A DNA stretch of 64,000 nucleotides from Methanothermobacter wolfeii (GCF_025397995.1 NZ_CP104550.1:958001-1022000), one strand, 5' to 3'. Positions 37,732 to 48,800 are shown, counted from the stretch's first letter. Made by a program: numbers and translations. Notes: generated by a model from the letters alone, not told the origin.

Positions 37732-38195
37732 TCACCCATCCTGATATCCTTTATGATAAGTTTAAAGCCAGAGGGCCTGCCCTCCGAATCAATGAGTTCC
37801 ATCACACCCCTGTAATCACCGGCAGGCCTTATATCCCATGCACCCTCCCTAACCGACGGGTCATGTTCAAGGCCCATGAGCCGGCAGATTGTGTGGAGAT
37901 CATCAGGACAGGACCTTGCACTTCTGGCAGCGCCCCTGAGACTGACGGGTTTAAGGTCAAAGGAAGCGTTGAAGAGGATGTAACCCAGTTCATGGCCCCT
38001 TTCATCAAGGAATGTTATCCTTGCAGGGTTACCATGTCTCTCAAAGAGGATTGCGGCAGGACCCCCTGCATCGATGAGGACCTCGCGCAGGTTCATCTTC
38101 CCCCTGTTTATGTAGGTCCATCCGAGGATCCTTGCAAGCCTCTGGGCAAAGGACCTTGTGCGCTGGGATGGCTTCCTTGAGGTTGTAAGAAGCAT
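37728..38195 (-). CDS. Brix-domain ribosome biogenesis protein
   Basis: 155-residue single Brix domain, related to eukaryotic Imp4/Rpf1. The start 'LLTTSRKPSQRTRSFAQRLA' and 'KMNLREVLIDAG' are typical. Archaeal versions are thought to act in rRNA maturation or 50S assembly. The ATG overlaps the end of the rpoP region by two bases of spacing only, and the 3' end overlaps pcc1. Confidence 0.9.
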   Translation of the reverse strand: MLLTTSRKPSQRTRSFAQRLARILGWTYINRGKMNLREVLIDAGGPAAILFERHGNPARITFLDERGHELGYILFNASFDLKPVSLRGAARSARSCPDDLHTICRLMGLEHDPSVREGAWDIRPAGDYRGVMELIDSEGRPSGFKLIIKDIRMGE

Positions 38196-38196
38196 C

Positions 38197-38328
38197 CTAC
38201 CGTGCCCTTATGGTCCTCTTAACAGGAGGCACCTCCTTGAAGAGGATCCTGTACCTGCAGCGCGGGCACTTGTTCTCCATGTACTTTTTGGGGTCTATCA
38301 GGGTTCCGCACTGGGCGCATCTATACAA
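38197..38328 (-). CDS. rpoP: DNA-directed RNA polymerase subunit P
   Basis: 43 residues, the archaeal counterpart of eukaryotic Rpb12. Zinc ribbon formed by '[11 protein letters not shown]' and '[12 protein letters not shown]', ending 'VKRTIRAR'. The start is TTG at 38328 with GGAGGT about seven bases upstream; no ATG fits. Conserved between L37Ae and Brix genes. Confidence 0.93.
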   Translation of the reverse strand: MYRCAQCGTLIDPKKYMENKCPRCRYRILFKEVPPVKRTIRAR

Positions 38329-38343
38329 TCTATTTACCTCCAA

Positions 38344-38598
38344 CTATCCTCTTGATGTTACGGGCTGCTGTTTTACCCAGGGGGTTACAGGCAGATAGGC
38401 GCCGCCTGTGAAGACAGCACCGCACTTTCTGCATTTCCATATGCCCCTGCTCTCCCTCTTAACACCGGGACGGTCACAGCGCGGGCATATGTGCTTCTTC
38501 TTCATCTCCTCTTCGATTTTCTTGACTGCTCTTTTAGCTTTACGACCGTAACGTGGACCGAAACGTCCTGTAATACCTACTTTCTTTGTTCTTGCCAT
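38344..38598 (-). CDS. rpl37ae: 50S ribosomal protein L37Ae
   Basis: 84-residue zinc-ribbon ribosomal protein (L43Ae). N terminus '[20 protein letters not shown]' and zinc ligands in '[11 protein letters not shown]' and '[15 protein letters not shown]'. The ATG at 38598 has GGAGTGAT upstream; the in-frame codon three positions earlier is not needed. Member of the exosome superoperon. Confidence 0.96.
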   Translation of the reverse strand: MARTKKVGITGRFGPRYGRKAKRAVKKIEEEMKKKHICPRCDRPGVKRESRGIWKCRKCGAVFTGGAYLPVTPWVKQQPVTSRG

Positions 38599-38702
38599 TT
38601 GTATCACTCCAGTAAATCTGATGTTATAGATATTGTCAGATCAGTATTTAAGATTTGGGGAGCCATAGGGCCCCATGGATATCCTGGATCATGCCCTGAG
38701 AC

Positions 38703-39506
38703 TCAGGGGGACATGGAATTCTCAAGGTACTCTATGAGCTGGGGCACCTTCTCCCTTGCAATTGAAACCGCCCTGAGGACATCATCGCGTGTCAGCGGGC
38801 CTTCACCACCCTTCTGCATGGCGCATATGTTACCCTCTGCGGTTACACCTATGGATAGCCTTGCCGTCAGTATATCCTCCTCCTCAAGGCAGGGGTCAAG
38901 GATTATCTCGTTACCGATCTTTGCAAAGGTGCACATGAGGGCCTTCCTTGTGATGGGCAGCGGCTGCATTTCCTCGGTGTCAATGACAACCTCTCCGTCC
39001 TCAACCCTTGCTGTGGGTATTCTTGCATCAAGGAGGGCTGCCACGGTTGCAAGGACGGCAGCGTCAAAGAGGTTGCCGTCGTAATCTATTATGTGGAGAT
39101 CAAGGAACAGCATCCATACCTTGCTACCCTCAACTATGCAGAGCTTCTCAAGGTCTATCATCTGGCTCTCCCTTATGCAGCGGTCAACCACCCTTGAGAG
39201 TTCCACCGAGCGTTCATCGGGTGGCCCCGGCTCAAAGGTTGGTGATGCCATGGGGAGTAGCTCGGAATTTGTGAGTATAACACCCATCTGGGGGGTGTCA
39301 GGGAAGGGCTCTCTGATCTGGGGCTTCACACCAACTATTATCTGTGTGTTGCCCAGTTTAACCCTTGAAGACCCCTCTGCCTTTGATATGACGCCTGTTT
39401 CAATGGATATGTCCCTGAATTCATGAAGTGACCTTCCATCAGCCCTCTCCTTATTGTTTATAAGGTTGGTTATGCTTTTCCTTGTTATTTCGGGTATTAT
39501 ATTCAT
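38703..39506 (-). CDS. rrp42: Exosome core subunit Rrp42
   Basis: RNase PH-fold, non-catalytic partner of Rrp41 in the hexameric ring that degrades RNA 3' to 5'. About 267 residues. Features: '[20 protein letters not shown]', '[19 protein letters not shown]', '[15 protein letters not shown]'. The catalytic Asp region of Rrp41 is not conserved here, as expected. The ATG at 39506 has GGTGAG upstream and begins two bases beyond the rrp41 stop. Confidence 0.96.
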   Translation of the reverse strand: MNIIPEITRKSITNLINNKERADGRSLHEFRDISIETGVISKAEGSSRVKLGNTQIIVGVKPQIREPFPDTPQMGVILTNSELLPMASPTFEPGPPDERSVELSRVVDRCIRESQMIDLEKLCIVEGSKVWMLFLDLHIIDYDGNLFDAAVLATVAALLDARIPTARVEDGEVVIDTEEMQPLPITRKALMCTFAKIGNEIILDPCLEEEDILTARLSIGVTAEGNICAMQKGGEGPLTRDDVLRAVSIAREKVPQLIEYLENSMSP

Positions 39507-39507
39507 T

Positions 39508-40230
39508 TTACTCACCATACCTCTTTCTCAGGGCCTCTTTCTGCACTTCATGTATCCTGAGGCAACCTTCAACTGCAAGGTCAAGGGCCCTTTCGAATTC
39601 ATCCTCAGAGAGGTTTCCATCGCTCTGGAGCAGTGTTATCTCCTTTGACCTGGCAAGTATGGCCACGGGGACGTCTGCCTGGCCCTCCTTATCCTCCTTC
39701 TCAGAGGGGTCAAGGACTACCTGGTCATCTATCTTACCCGCGGCGCAGGCAGCGACCATGTCCCTCATGGGTATGCCTGCATCTGCAAGGGCCACCGATG
39801 CTGCTGTTATACCCGCACACCTTGTACCTCCCTCTGCCTCAAGGACCTCTATGAAGACGTCTATAACTGATCTGGGGAATTTTTCAAGGAGCAGTGCGGG
39901 CCTGAGTGCCTCTGCAGTTATCTTAGAGATTTCAACGGACCTCCTGTCAGGGCCGGGTCTCTTCCTCTCATCAACAGAGAAGGGTGCCATGTTGTATCTG
40001 CACCTTATCACAGCCCTGTCGGGTCGCTGCAGTTTCCTTATCTGGGCTTCCCTTGGCCCATAGACTGCTACCAGTATTTTGTTACCACCAAATTCCATGT
40101 AAGATGAACCATCAGCCCTTTCAAGGATTCCTGCCTCGATTTTAATGGGTCTGAGTTCATCGAAGGCCCTTCCATCCTCCCTTACACCGGAAGGGGTTTT
40201 TGATTGATCCTGTGTGATGATATGAACCAC
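39508..40230 (-). CDS. rrp41: Exosome catalytic subunit Rrp41
   Basis: Phosphorolytic exoribonuclease subunit, 240 residues. RNase PH landmarks: '[18 protein letters not shown]', phosphate-binding '[20 protein letters not shown]', and catalytic Asp in '[19 protein letters not shown]'. Starts with GTG at 40230, two bases after the rrp4 stop. Three Rrp41-Rrp42 dimers form the ring capped by Rrp4. Confidence 0.97.
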   Translation of the reverse strand: MVHIITQDQSKTPSGVREDGRAFDELRPIKIEAGILERADGSSYMEFGGNKILVAVYGPREAQIRKLQRPDRAVIRCRYNMAPFSVDERKRPGPDRRSVEISKITAEALRPALLLEKFPRSVIDVFIEVLEAEGGTRCAGITAASVALADAGIPMRDMVAACAAGKIDDQVVLDPSEKEDKEGQADVPVAILARSKEITLLQSDGNLSEDEFERALDLAVEGCLRIHEVQKEALRKRYGE

Positions 40231-40232
40231 CT

Positions 40233-41078
40233 CTACTCATCAGACTTACTATCCTCTTCTATCCCTTCAGAGGTCTCCTCCTCATCCCTTTCCTCAAGAT
40301 CAGGGGATTCTTCCTCTTCCATTTTCTCTTCAGTGCTTTCAGGTTCAGGTGGAGCCTCCCCGGATTCATGATAAGTTTCTCCTTCATGTTCGGTGGGAGT
40401 TTCCTCCTCTGACACTGTGAGTTTATCAAGGAGTTCCCTTATCCTGTCTGTGAGCCCTGATGTATGGGCCTCACGGTCTATCATGAGTATAACCTTTTCA
40501 GCTATCCTCTCCATCTGGGGGTCTCCCTTGATCCAGACAACACCGTTCTGGCCCACGACGATGTCACAGCCGGTTTTCTCCTTTACCATGTTTATCATTG
40601 AGCCGCGTTTACCTATGAGCCTCGGCACCTTGGTGGGTGTTATGTAGACCAGTATGCCGTCCCTGAATTTCCCAAGACCTCTTCCCTTAAGGCCGAGTTT
40701 AACCTTCTTAACCTCATCAACGTCCACTACCCTTAAAAGAAGAACGTCGCCGATCTCAAAGACCTTTTCAAGCTCCCTCTTATCCTTACCAAAAACCTCT
40801 GATGCCGGCAACATGCCTGTGTAGGGGGAGTTTATGTCAAGGCCCCACATTGAGAACCTTATATCTGTTATTTCACCTATAATAACGTCGCCCCTCTTGG
40901 GGATGTATTTGCTCTGGAGGGGTATCACGTTTATCCTTTTATTCCTCACAGAAACGAGTCCAACAAGGGAGGAGCATATCCTGCTATCCTCCTTGAAGGT
41001 GCCCATACCAGGGTAGTAATCGTTTTCTGCCAGTATCTGACCTGGAACAACCAGGTCCTTATCCTTTACAAGTATCAC
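40233..41078 (-). CDS. rrp4: Exosome RNA-binding cap subunit Rrp4
   Basis: 281 residues: N-terminal domain, S1 domain (about 60-135) and KH domain with the GxxG loop in '[20 protein letters not shown]' (near 150-170). A C-terminal tail of about 65 residues after '[10 protein letters not shown]' is almost entirely acidic and polar, longer than in most archaeal Rrp4 proteins. It forms the cap that threads RNA to the ring. Start ATG at 41078. Confidence 0.95.
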   Translation of the reverse strand: MILVKDKDLVVPGQILAENDYYPGMGTFKEDSRICSSLVGLVSVRNKRINVIPLQSKYIPKRGDVIIGEITDIRFSMWGLDINSPYTGMLPASEVFGKDKRELEKVFEIGDVLLLRVVDVDEVKKVKLGLKGRGLGKFRDGILVYITPTKVPRLIGKRGSMINMVKEKTGCDIVVGQNGVVWIKGDPQMERIAEKVILMIDREAHTSGLTDRIRELLDKLTVSEEETPTEHEGETYHESGEAPPEPESTEEKMEEEESPDLEERDEEETSEGIEEDSKSDE

Positions 41079-41123
41079 ATTATGCCTCCCTGTTTTTTGA
41101 AGGCAAAAAAGGAGAGGAAGGTT

Positions 41124-41822
41124 TTATTTGATGATCCTTGTTTCAAGGTTGCCCCCGGTCAGCTCACTGAGCTTCTGATAGAAACTGTCCTGAAGGCCGC
41201 CTGGTATCTCAACCACCGCTATCCATGAACCGTCGCTTTGCCACTTCTCATTCTTTATTTTCCCGAAACTGGATATTACACCGTAGGCTGAACCAGCCTT
41301 TTCACCGGGTATCTTTATGGCCACCTTGACCTTTTCAAATTTGATGGGTATCTTTGTCCTTATTGCCTTCAGGATTATGTTGACCTGCTCATCAACCGTT
41401 TTGAATGGATCAACATGAACCTTGGCTTCTTCCATCGCCCTTTCAATCCTCTTTGGAGGGTGAGGAAGCCCTGTCTGGGGGTTTATACCTTCACGGGCTA
41501 TTTTACTGACTATCTTTTTGTGCTTATCCTCTATCATCTGCCTTCTCTGCTGTGCAGTGAGCTGTATCGTCCCCTTCTGAAGGATGATTGGTGTTACCTC
41601 CAGGGGGTCTGAGGTTTCAAAGACCTTCCTCATTGCCTCCTCAGATGCCTTATCACCCTTCCTGGCGTCCCTGAAGACCTCCTGGACTGCCAGGACATCC
41701 TCCACACTAACATCCGAGTCTTCCCTCCGGAATTCAGCTGCCAGGTCAGGGTCTACAAGGATCTCAAATCTTTCTCCATGGGATTCAAGACGGGCGATAA
41801 CCGCATCTTCAAGGCTAACCAT
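41124..41822 (-). CDS. Ribosome maturation protein SBDS
   Basis: 232-residue homologue of human SBDS, which with EFL1 releases eIF6 from the 60S subunit. Three domains are recognisable: an FYSH N-terminal domain ('[20 protein letters not shown]'), a central helical domain ('[18 protein letters not shown]' and '[20 protein letters not shown]'), and a ferredoxin-like C-terminal domain. Located between rrp4 and psmA, its standard archaeal position. Confidence 0.96.
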   Translation of the reverse strand: MVSLEDAVIARLESHGERFEILVDPDLAAEFRREDSDVSVEDVLAVQEVFRDARKGDKASEEAMRKVFETSDPLEVTPIILQKGTIQLTAQQRRQMIEDKHKKIVSKIAREGINPQTGLPHPPKRIERAMEEAKVHVDPFKTVDEQVNIILKAIRTKIPIKFEKVKVAIKIPGEKAGSAYGVISSFGKIKNEKWQSDGSWIAVVEIPGGLQDSFYQKLSELTGGNLETRIIK

Positions 41823-41826
41823 TTTT

Positions 41827-42573
<747 letters not shown>

Positions 42574-42646
42574 TTTTTTAACCTCTCTTTATTGATAAAA
42601 TAATTCTGAGTTACTTGATTACATTCATCATGTGAAGGGTGAATAA

Positions 42647-43027
42647 TCAGTATTTATCTTTATCCAAAGGTTTAATAAACTTTTGTGTTGCGGAGCGTAT
42701 GGTCCCTGAGATGCCGAGCACATGGAAGGCCAGCCTCTTCCCGCCATGGTGGTGTGCAGAGGTAAGTGCAGCCATCACCTTCCCCTCGTATCCCCTCTGG
42801 CACTGGAGAACACCCAGGGTCATAACCGCGTCGGGAAAATCGAAACTCCAGAGCTTCATGAGCCACAGCCTGAAATTTGATGTTTCACATTCACCGTGGA
42901 GCCTCAGGCAGCTCTCCCAGATCACGGATATTATTTCATCCCTTCCAAGTTCCTTCTCACTGATAAGTTCGAAGGCAATGTACCTTCTGGGGTTTCTCAG
43001 TGTCGGCGGGAGTATCTTCATCTTCAT
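42647..43027 (-). CDS. rnp2: RNase P protein component 2 (Pop5)
   Basis: 126 residues, archaeal Pop5. Recognised by 'LPPTLRNPRRYIAFELISE' and 'VLQCQRGYEGKVMAALTSA'. Pop5 pairs with Rpp30 to activate the catalytic RNA of RNase P in tRNA 5' maturation. It overlaps the 3' end of the rpp30 gene, consistent with production as a complex. Confidence 0.93.
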   Translation of the reverse strand: MKMKILPPTLRNPRRYIAFELISEKELGRDEIISVIWESCLRLHGECETSNFRLWLMKLWSFDFPDAVMTLGVLQCQRGYEGKVMAALTSAHHHGGKRLAFHVLGISGTIRSATQKFIKPLDKDKY

Positions 43028-43767
43028 CTGGAGCCTCCAGGGGATCCTTCTCTACCGTCAGAGTCCAGAAGTACCACGCCCTCTGCAATCATCATGGGAC
43101 GCCTCCTGTTGTATTCCAGGATGGACCACGGGGTGGATGTAAGTGCAGCTATAGCCTCCTCCTCCCTGAGGCCAAAGCAGCCTGTGAAATTTATGATGTC
43201 CCGCGGTCTTCTGAGGTCGTATATTGTTGATGCTCCGCTTGTAAGTGCCAGTGGAAACCCGAACTTTCTGTGGAGCTTTATGATGTCCCTGAAGTACTCC
43301 AGAATCCTTGCCCTGACCTTGAGCCATGAGCCGATCACATCCCTCAGTCTGAGCTCAACAGCGACACTGTTACGTGCAGCCTCCCTTGCAAGGACGTGGT
43401 TTATACCTGCATCCCTCCTTGATGCGTAGGGGGCTGAAAGAACGTCAACACGGGAGTTTTCACAGGCTGCACGGTTTATCTTGAGGTCGCCTCCGGATAC
43501 ATGGATTATATCGACCCTGCCCCTGAACCTGTTCACGGCCCTCCTCATCTCGGAGGGGTTTCCTGCATCTATCATCACACCGGTGGCTACTTCAAGGTCC
43601 AGGTCACTGTTATTCCTGAGCTTCTCTGCAGTTTCCCTGAGTTCCCTGTATTTGGTGGAGGGGTAAATGAGGGCTGCGCCATCATATCCCAGTCTGGAGG
43701 CCTCAAGGAGGAGTCTGAGGTCCTTGTCATGGTCGCTGCCCTTAATGTGGAGGTCAAGGAACTTCAT
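43024..43767 (-). CDS. rnp3: RNase P protein component 3 (Rpp30)
   Basis: 247-residue TIM-barrel protein. Typical segments: 'KFLDLHIKGSDHDKDLRLLL', 'DIIHVSGGDLKINRAACENS', 'GINHVLAREAARN', 'LTSGASTIYDLRRPRDIIN'. Partner of Pop5 in RNase P. Start ATG at 43767. The C terminus 'DGREGSPGGSR' is variable. Confidence 0.95.
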   Translation of the reverse strand: MKFLDLHIKGSDHDKDLRLLLEASRLGYDGAALIYPSTKYRELRETAEKLRNNSDLDLEVATGVMIDAGNPSEMRRAVNRFRGRVDIIHVSGGDLKINRAACENSRVDVLSAPYASRRDAGINHVLAREAARNSVAVELRLRDVIGSWLKVRARILEYFRDIIKLHRKFGFPLALTSGASTIYDLRRPRDIINFTGCFGLREEEAIAALTSTPWSILEYNRRRPMMIAEGVVLLDSDGREGSPGGSR

Positions 43768-43785
43768 CTAATCATCAGAATATAA

Positions 43786-44193
43786 TTATTCCAGGAAGCC
43801 TTTGATGTTTTCTGCTGCAACCTCCCTCCTTGCAGGGTAGGCTTCGACCTTGATCTTGAGGTGTATGGCATCACCATGCTCCACCGGCTGCCATTTCCCC
43901 TTCAGAGCCTCCTGTTTGTCAAGTCTCAGGAAGAGGTTGCCGTTATCATCAAACCTGTCCTTCAGTTCATCCATCCGACCCCTGAAGATCTCCCTGAAGG
44001 ATTCCATGAATTCCCTGAGGGCTCTCCTCCTGGTTATCCTGCCCCTGAGCACGGTTATGGGGTTTCCATGGTAACCCTCGGCCTCCTCCCTTTCAGGCGC
44101 TGCACCTGGCAGTATGTTCCTGAGGGCCTCAAGGACCTTCTCCTCGTCCTCTGTTCCATAGACAATGAGTCTGTATGAAATGTTATGGATCAT
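43786..44193 (-). CDS. Predicted RNA-binding exosome-associated protein (DUF54 / COG1325)
   Basis: 135-residue archaeal protein encoded next to RNase P and exosome genes. Segments 'EGYHGNPITVLRGRITRRRA' and 'LFLRLDKQEALKGKW' identify the family. The fold is thought to resemble RNA-binding L5/ Brix-like small domains. A function in RNA processing is inferred mainly from context. Confidence 0.82.
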   Translation of the reverse strand: MIHNISYRLIVYGTEDEEKVLEALRNILPGAAPEREEAEGYHGNPITVLRGRITRRRALREFMESFREIFRGRMDELKDRFDDNGNLFLRLDKQEALKGKWQPVEHGDAIHLKIKVEAYPARREVAAENIKGFLE

Positions 44194-44248
44194 GACATGA
44201 ACCCTTTCAGCAGACGGTAAGGATAAAAAAAATAATTATAAGGGGGGC

Positions 44249-44794
44249 CTATCTTACCTTTTCAGCCCCTTTACCCCTGTTTCGGAGGCCCCTGTTCTTT
44301 TTACCTTCACTTGTGAGGCCCCTGAATACTCTTCCCCTGTGCTGTTTTTCACAGATCCAGTTTATGTTGGGGTCGTTCTTTATTGCAGGGTGGTGCGGGT
44401 CTACAAGGATGACCTCGTAGAATTTGTGTTTTCCATCCTCCCATACCCAGTAGGAGTTGAGTACCTCCATGTTAGGGTACTTCCTGGCAACCCTTTCCTC
44501 TGCAATCCTTTTAATGCTCTTTGCAGGGGTTATCTTGTTGACACCCATCCTCTTAGGCCTTCTACCTGCCTTGAAACGGCTCTTCCTCCTGCCTCCACGC
44601 CTTACGCGTGTCCTGACAACGATGTATCCTGGTTTTGCCTTGTAACCGAGTGATCTTGCACGGTCTATTCTTGTTGGTCTTTCGATCCTCTTGATTACAG
44701 GATCCCTTCTCCACTGTGGGGCTCTCTCCCACATCAGTTCCCTTACATAGGACTTTTTAGGGTTTTTCCATGCGTCTCTAACATACTTGTACAT
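44249..44794 (-). CDS. rpl15e: 50S ribosomal protein L15e
   Basis: 181 residues, highly basic large-subunit protein. N terminus '[20 protein letters not shown]', then '[20 protein letters not shown]' and '[20 protein letters not shown]'. First gene of the superoperon running down to 36793. A TATA-like element (minus strand TTTTTAAATGA, forward about 44881-44892) lies about 90 bases upstream. Confidence 0.97.
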   Translation of the reverse strand: MYKYVRDAWKNPKKSYVRELMWERAPQWRRDPVIKRIERPTRIDRARSLGYKAKPGYIVVRTRVRRGGRRKSRFKAGRRPKRMGVNKITPAKSIKRIAEERVARKYPNMEVLNSYWVWEDGKHKFYEVILVDPHHPAIKNDPNINWICEKQHRGRVFRGLTSEGKKNRGLRNRGKGAEKVR

Positions 44795-44947
44795 TAATTA
44801 CACCTCTATCTGTTCAGCTTTACGCCACATCCATGGGATCGTGATCCCGGAAAAATAGGTGATATTAGTTTTAGAGTAATCATTTAAAAAGGTTGCTGTC
44901 AGCTGCCAGAAATGATGGGTTTAAGAGGAAAAAATGAAGGGGCTGTT

Positions 44948-45271
44948 TCAGTCCTCAAGGACCTCGTAGAGTATCCTCATTGCCTTCACAAAGGGTGGGT
45001 TGCCTGATGTGAGGAGCACGACCCTCAGCACGTCCACTATCTCATCCCTTGTAACACCGAACTCGTTTATGGCGCTCTGTATCTGCTTTTTAACCGCACG
45101 GTCATCGGAGTTTGCAGCGGTTATACCCAGGGCTATCAGCTTCTGTGTCTTATAGTCCAGGGCCTTCCCTGTGTAGGCTGCCTCGTTGAGCTTAACAACA
45201 GCCTCATAGATGTCGGGGTAGTCCTTCTTAACATGGACCATTCCCTTTCCATAGAAAACGTCTTCCTTCAT
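44948..45271 (-). CDS. Carboxymuconolactone decarboxylase / AhpD-like protein
   Basis: 107-residue CMD-family protein ('YTGKALDYKTQKLIALGITA' and 'GVTRDEIVDVLRVVLLTSG'). The AhpD CxxC redox motif is absent (here AANSDD), so peroxidase-type chemistry is unlikely. Function unknown. Monocistronic by context. Confidence 0.85.
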   Translation of the reverse strand: MKEDVFYGKGMVHVKKDYPDIYEAVVKLNEAAYTGKALDYKTQKLIALGITAANSDDRAVKKQIQSAINEFGVTRDEIVDVLRVVLLTSGNPPFVKAMRILYEVLED

Positions 45272-45415
45272 ATAAATACCTCCACCTTTATGTATGTCAT
45301 GGATGATTTATATAGCTAACTGGAGATTAGAAGGGATCCTCTGCAACCAGACAGATAAAAAACTTAAAAGGAAATATATGCCCCTGGACCGGGGTTCTGA
45401 TCAATTCATGATGCC

Positions 45416-46375
45416 TTAAGGTTTTTTCTGAACAGATTTACCTGTCTTTTCTTCAGGTTTCTCCTGAACAAGCTTCTGGGCTTCAGGATCGGAGAGCATC
45501 TCTGCTATACCCGCAATTGATCCGAGGATTCCTGTGGCCTCTACAGGTAGAAGTATCTTCGTTGCCCTTCCATCGGCAACCTTTTCAAGTGCTTCAAGGT
45601 ACTTCAGGGCTATTATGTCACTGGTAGGGTCCCCCTCATGCATGGCCCTGAATACTGAAAGTATGGCCTTTGCCTGACCCTCTGCTATGGCTATCTCCTG
45701 GTACTTGTTTGCATCTGCAACCTTCTTTATGGCCTCGGCCTTACCCTCTGCCTCAAGGATGGCTGCCTGCTTGTCACCCTCAGCCCTCTTTATCTCTGAC
45801 TGCTTGTATCCCTCTGCCTCGAGGATGGCGGCCCTCTTCATCCTTTCTGCCTTCATCTGCTTTGACATGGCCTCAACGATGTCTCCTGGAGGCTCGATAC
45901 GCTGTATCTCAACACGTACAACGCGGGTTCCCCATTTGTCTGTGGCTTCATCAAGGACCTCCCTTAGCTGTGTGTTGATCATCTCCCTTGATGTGAGGGT
46001 CTGGTCGAGTTCAAGGTCACCTATTATGTTCCTGAGGTTGGTCTGGGCGAGTTTTGTTATTGCCTGGTAGAAGTCAACCACGTTGTAGACTGCATTGAAG
46101 GGGTCCACGACCTCATAGAATATTACACAGTCAACAACAACCACCGTGTTGTCCTTTGTTATGACCTCCTGGGGAGGTACATCAACCACCTGCTCCCTCA
46201 TGTCAACCTTCTTTATGGCCTCAATGAAGGGTATTATGACTACAAGTCCGCTTTCAACGGTCCTCTGGTATTTACCCAGCCTCTCAACAACACCCTTCTC
46301 ATAGGGCCGGAGTATCTTTAAACTCTTAAAGGCGAGTACAAGAAGAACCAGTACTATTATGATTTCAAGTATCAA
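45416..46375 (-). CDS. SPFH/stomatin-like membrane protein
   Basis: 319 residues: one N-terminal membrane helix ('[20 protein letters not shown]'), SPFH domain (about 25-190, '[20 protein letters not shown]', '[18 protein letters not shown]'), then a coiled coil with repeated '[20 protein letters not shown]' type segments, and a charged C-terminal tail. Partner of the overlapping NfeD protein. Such pairs organise membrane domains and membrane-protein quality control. Confidence 0.94.
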   Translation of the reverse strand: MILEIIIVLVLLVLAFKSLKILRPYEKGVVERLGKYQRTVESGLVVIIPFIEAIKKVDMREQVVDVPPQEVITKDNTVVVVDCVIFYEVVDPFNAVYNVVDFYQAITKLAQTNLRNIIGDLELDQTLTSREMINTQLREVLDEATDKWGTRVVRVEIQRIEPPGDIVEAMSKQMKAERMKRAAILEAEGYKQSEIKRAEGDKQAAILEAEGKAEAIKKVADANKYQEIAIAEGQAKAILSVFRAMHEGDPTSDIIALKYLEALEKVADGRATKILLPVEATGILGSIAGIAEMLSDPEAQKLVQEKPEEKTGKSVQKKP

Positions 46376-46803
46376 TCACATTCCTCCATTATCCTTTCAA
46401 CGACCAGTTTCACGCCTTCAATGGCAGCCACCCGGACCCTTTCACCCTCAGCTATCCTCTGACTGGATCGGGCCCTCCATGTTTCCCCATCAACCTTAAC
46501 AAGTCCAGATGTATCCGGGGTGATCTCCAGGGTCACCGTTGCTTCCTTACCTATCAGGCGGTCTGATGCTGCCTTCTTTGATGGTTCACCTGTTATCCTT
46601 GCTGCAAAGGGCCTTGATACTCCGAGGAGTATGACTGACACCAAGATGAAGCCTGTGAACTGTACCGTCGTGTCAAATCCAAGGTAGTTGAGTACCGCTG
46701 CTGCTATGGCACCAAATGCAAACCATAACAGGAAGAATCCTGTTGTGAGCATCTCCCCTATCAGGCAGATGGCTGCTATTATAATCCATGAATCCGGCGA
46801 CAT
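46372..46803 (-). CDS. NfeD-like protein
   Basis: 143 residues: two or three membrane helices ('[20 protein letters not shown]', '[18 protein letters not shown]') followed by a C-terminal OB-fold ('[20 protein letters not shown]'). No ClpP-like protease domain, so it is the short form. ATG at 46803 has GGTGGGA upstream; an in-frame start at 46887 would add a charged leader without a ribosome site. It overlaps the stomatin gene by four bases. Confidence 0.88.
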   Translation of the reverse strand: MSPDSWIIIAAICLIGEMLTTGFFLLWFAFGAIAAAVLNYLGFDTTVQFTGFILVSVILLGVSRPFAARITGEPSKKAASDRLIGKEATVTLEITPDTSGLVKVDGETWRARSSQRIAEGERVRVAAIEGVKLVVERIMEECD

Positions 46804-47028
46804 TTTCCCACCACTGTTATAATAATCTGCAGATGCTTTATTATTACTTTTGTTTTTGTTCCCTGATAATAGATTGGTCCTTAACATAGATATACTGTTT
46901 TAATAAATTTTAATTTATATTTAATATTATTTATCTGTAAAAATGATATTTAGTAATAAATTAATCTCAAAATATATTTATATGATGGTGTTCATAGGTA
47001 TATCCAGTGAATAAATGGAGGTGGAAAT

Positions 47029-47427
47029 GTGAGGGAAGACGACCTCAAATTCCTGATCCTGGGCTACAGGGTCCATTCCGGCAAAACTCAGAGGGAACTT
47101 GCCGATGAACTCGGAGTACCCCCTGATATAGTGATAGCCATGGAAAACGGGACCTACAGGCACCCTACAAGGAAACTGATGGAGAAGATTGAGGATCTTA
47201 CAGGCGAATATGAGGTGCAGAAGAGGCACTTCATAAACATTGGAAGGGGTTACAGGCTCAGGGAAATGCTTGGAACAGAATTCAAGTACTTTATTCAGGG
47301 TCTTGACAGGATGAAGTACGTGAGCAGGGACGAACTTGAAGGGATGGATGAACCAGAACGTTACGGTATCCTTGGAGCTGTTGAAATGGATGCATTCGAG
47401 GTTTTAAGGGCAGGTAAAATGTCCTGA
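47029..47427 (+). CDS. XRE-type HTH regulator
   Basis: 132 residues. HTH at about 9-62: 'FLILGYRVHSGKTQRELADE' and 'LGVPPDIVIAMENGTYRHPT'. The remainder shows no ligand-binding domain I recognise; 'REMLGTEFKYFIQGLDRMKY' is amphipathic. GTG start at 47029 with GGAGGTGG upstream. Transcribed divergently from the stomatin/NfeD operon across a very AT-rich region, so it may regulate it. Confidence 0.78.
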   Translation: MREDDLKFLILGYRVHSGKTQRELADELGVPPDIVIAMENGTYRHPTRKLMEKIEDLTGEYEVQKRHFINIGRGYRLREMLGTEFKYFIQGLDRMKYVSRDELEGMDEPERYGILGAVEMDAFEVLRAGKMS

Positions 47428-47529
47428 ACCCCATCTTTATTTTTAAAGTAACCTCATGACCCTCTTCATATCGTCCCGAACCCCATCTTCATTTTTAGAG
47501 TAACCCCATAGCCCTCTTTATATCATGAT
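47426..47529. repeat. Imperfect tandem duplication, period 52 bp
   Basis: Two copies starting GAACCCCATCTT (47426 and 47478) continue over their full length with scattered mismatches. They begin at the stop of the HTH gene. Non-coding; AT-rich segments (TTTTTAAAGT) occur in both. Confidence 0.8.
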
Positions 47530-47670
47530 GAGTTCATAAAGTGTCCTCTTTCTCACCTATATACAGTTCAGACATGATGGAACCATGTTCATGAATACCG
47601 TGAATAATAATTTCAGAGAATTAAAGGAAGAGAAACTCCATGCAAACCATTAATACCCCTTAACATCATA

Positions 47671-48792
47671 ATGGACTCCATAAGATTCATAACACTCATC
47701 CTCAAGAATCCCTTCAGAAACCGTGCAAGGACTCTCCTTGCAGTTACAGGGATCGCGATAGGGATTGCAACCATAGTAACCCTCGGTGTGATAACAGAGG
47801 GGCTCAAGACGTCAACCGAGAACACCCTCAAGGCTGGTGGAGCTGATTTTACCATTGTGGAGTCCAATGTCTCGGACATGTTCTTCAGTAAGATAGACCA
47901 GGAATACGTGGACCGGGTCAGGAACGTGAGCGGTGTTGAGGATGCCGTCGGGATCCTCATGGCGGTGCAGCCCCTTGACGACAACCCATACTTCGTGCTC
48001 ATAGGAATTGAACCCTCAAAGATCAACATGAGCCAGATAAAGGTGACCTCAGGAAGGACCCTCACCGATCCTGACGCTGATGAGGTGATACTGGGTAAGG
48101 TTGCTGCAGAGAACCACAACAGGAGCGTTGGGGACACCATAAAGATAAAGAACCATGATTACACTGTTGTGGGTATATTCGAGTCCGGTGACATGCAGCA
48201 AGACGCCGGCGCCTTCATATCCCTCAAAAAGCTTCAGGAGATTGAAGAGAAGGAGGATAAGGTCACCATGATCTACGTGAAGATAGATAAAAATGCAGAT
48301 GTGGATGATGTTACAGAAAGGATTGAGGAGAAATACGGTGACCTTACAACCATAGCATCCCTTGAGGACCTCCAGAGCGTTGACCAGGGGCTTCAGACAG
48401 TTGACACCGCCACCTGGGCCATATCCCTCCTTGCAATAATCATCGGAGGGATAGGTGTTATAAACACCATGATAATGTCCGTGTTCGAGAGGACCCGTGA
48501 GATAGGGGTGCTCAAGGCAGTTGGCTGGAAGGACAGACGCATACTGGCCATGATACTCGGTGAATCTGTAGTTATCACCGTCATCGCAGCCATTGCAGGA
48601 TCCGTCCTTGGTGTTGCAGCGATACAGGTACTCCTTGAACTGGGGATGAAGGGGTTCATTGAACCCGTCTATACCCCTGAGATATTCATAAGGGCCTTCG
48701 GGGTTGCCTTCAGTGTGGGCATCCTTGGAGGACTTTACCCTGCATACAGGGCATCCAGGCTCGCCCCCACAGAGGCCCTCAGATACGAGTAG
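47671..48792 (+). CDS. ABC transporter permease (MacB/FtsX-like)
   Basis: 373 residues with four membrane helices: one N-terminal ('RTLLAVTGIAIGIATIVTLG') and three C-terminal. Between them lies a large extracytoplasmic MacB-PCD domain (about 45-250). The FtsX signature 'GGIGVINTMIMSVFERTREI' is followed by 'GVLKAVGWKDRRI'. With the ATPase gene downstream it forms an exporter or mechanotransmitter; no periplasmic adaptor is adjacent. ATG at 47671. Confidence 0.92.
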   Translation: MDSIRFITLILKNPFRNRARTLLAVTGIAIGIATIVTLGVITEGLKTSTENTLKAGGADFTIVESNVSDMFFSKIDQEYVDRVRNVSGVEDAVGILMAVQPLDDNPYFVLIGIEPSKINMSQIKVTSGRTLTDPDADEVILGKVAAENHNRSVGDTIKIKNHDYTVVGIFESGDMQQDAGAFISLKKLQEIEEKEDKVTMIYVKIDKNADVDDVTERIEEKYGDLTTIASLEDLQSVDQGLQTVDTATWAISLLAIIIGGIGVINTMIMSVFERTREIGVLKAVGWKDRRILAMILGESVVITVIAAIAGSVLGVAAIQVLLELGMKGFIEPVYTPEIFIRAFGVAFSVGILGGLYPAYRASRLAPTEALRYE

Positions 48793-48800
48793 GTGATATC

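Noticed and set aside
38491-39084. 197-codon plus-strand open frame
   Set aside because: Shadow of L37Ae and Rrp42; no independent evidence.
44948-45271. AhpD alkylhydroperoxidase
   Set aside because: The catalytic CxxC is missing; only the general CMD fold is supported.
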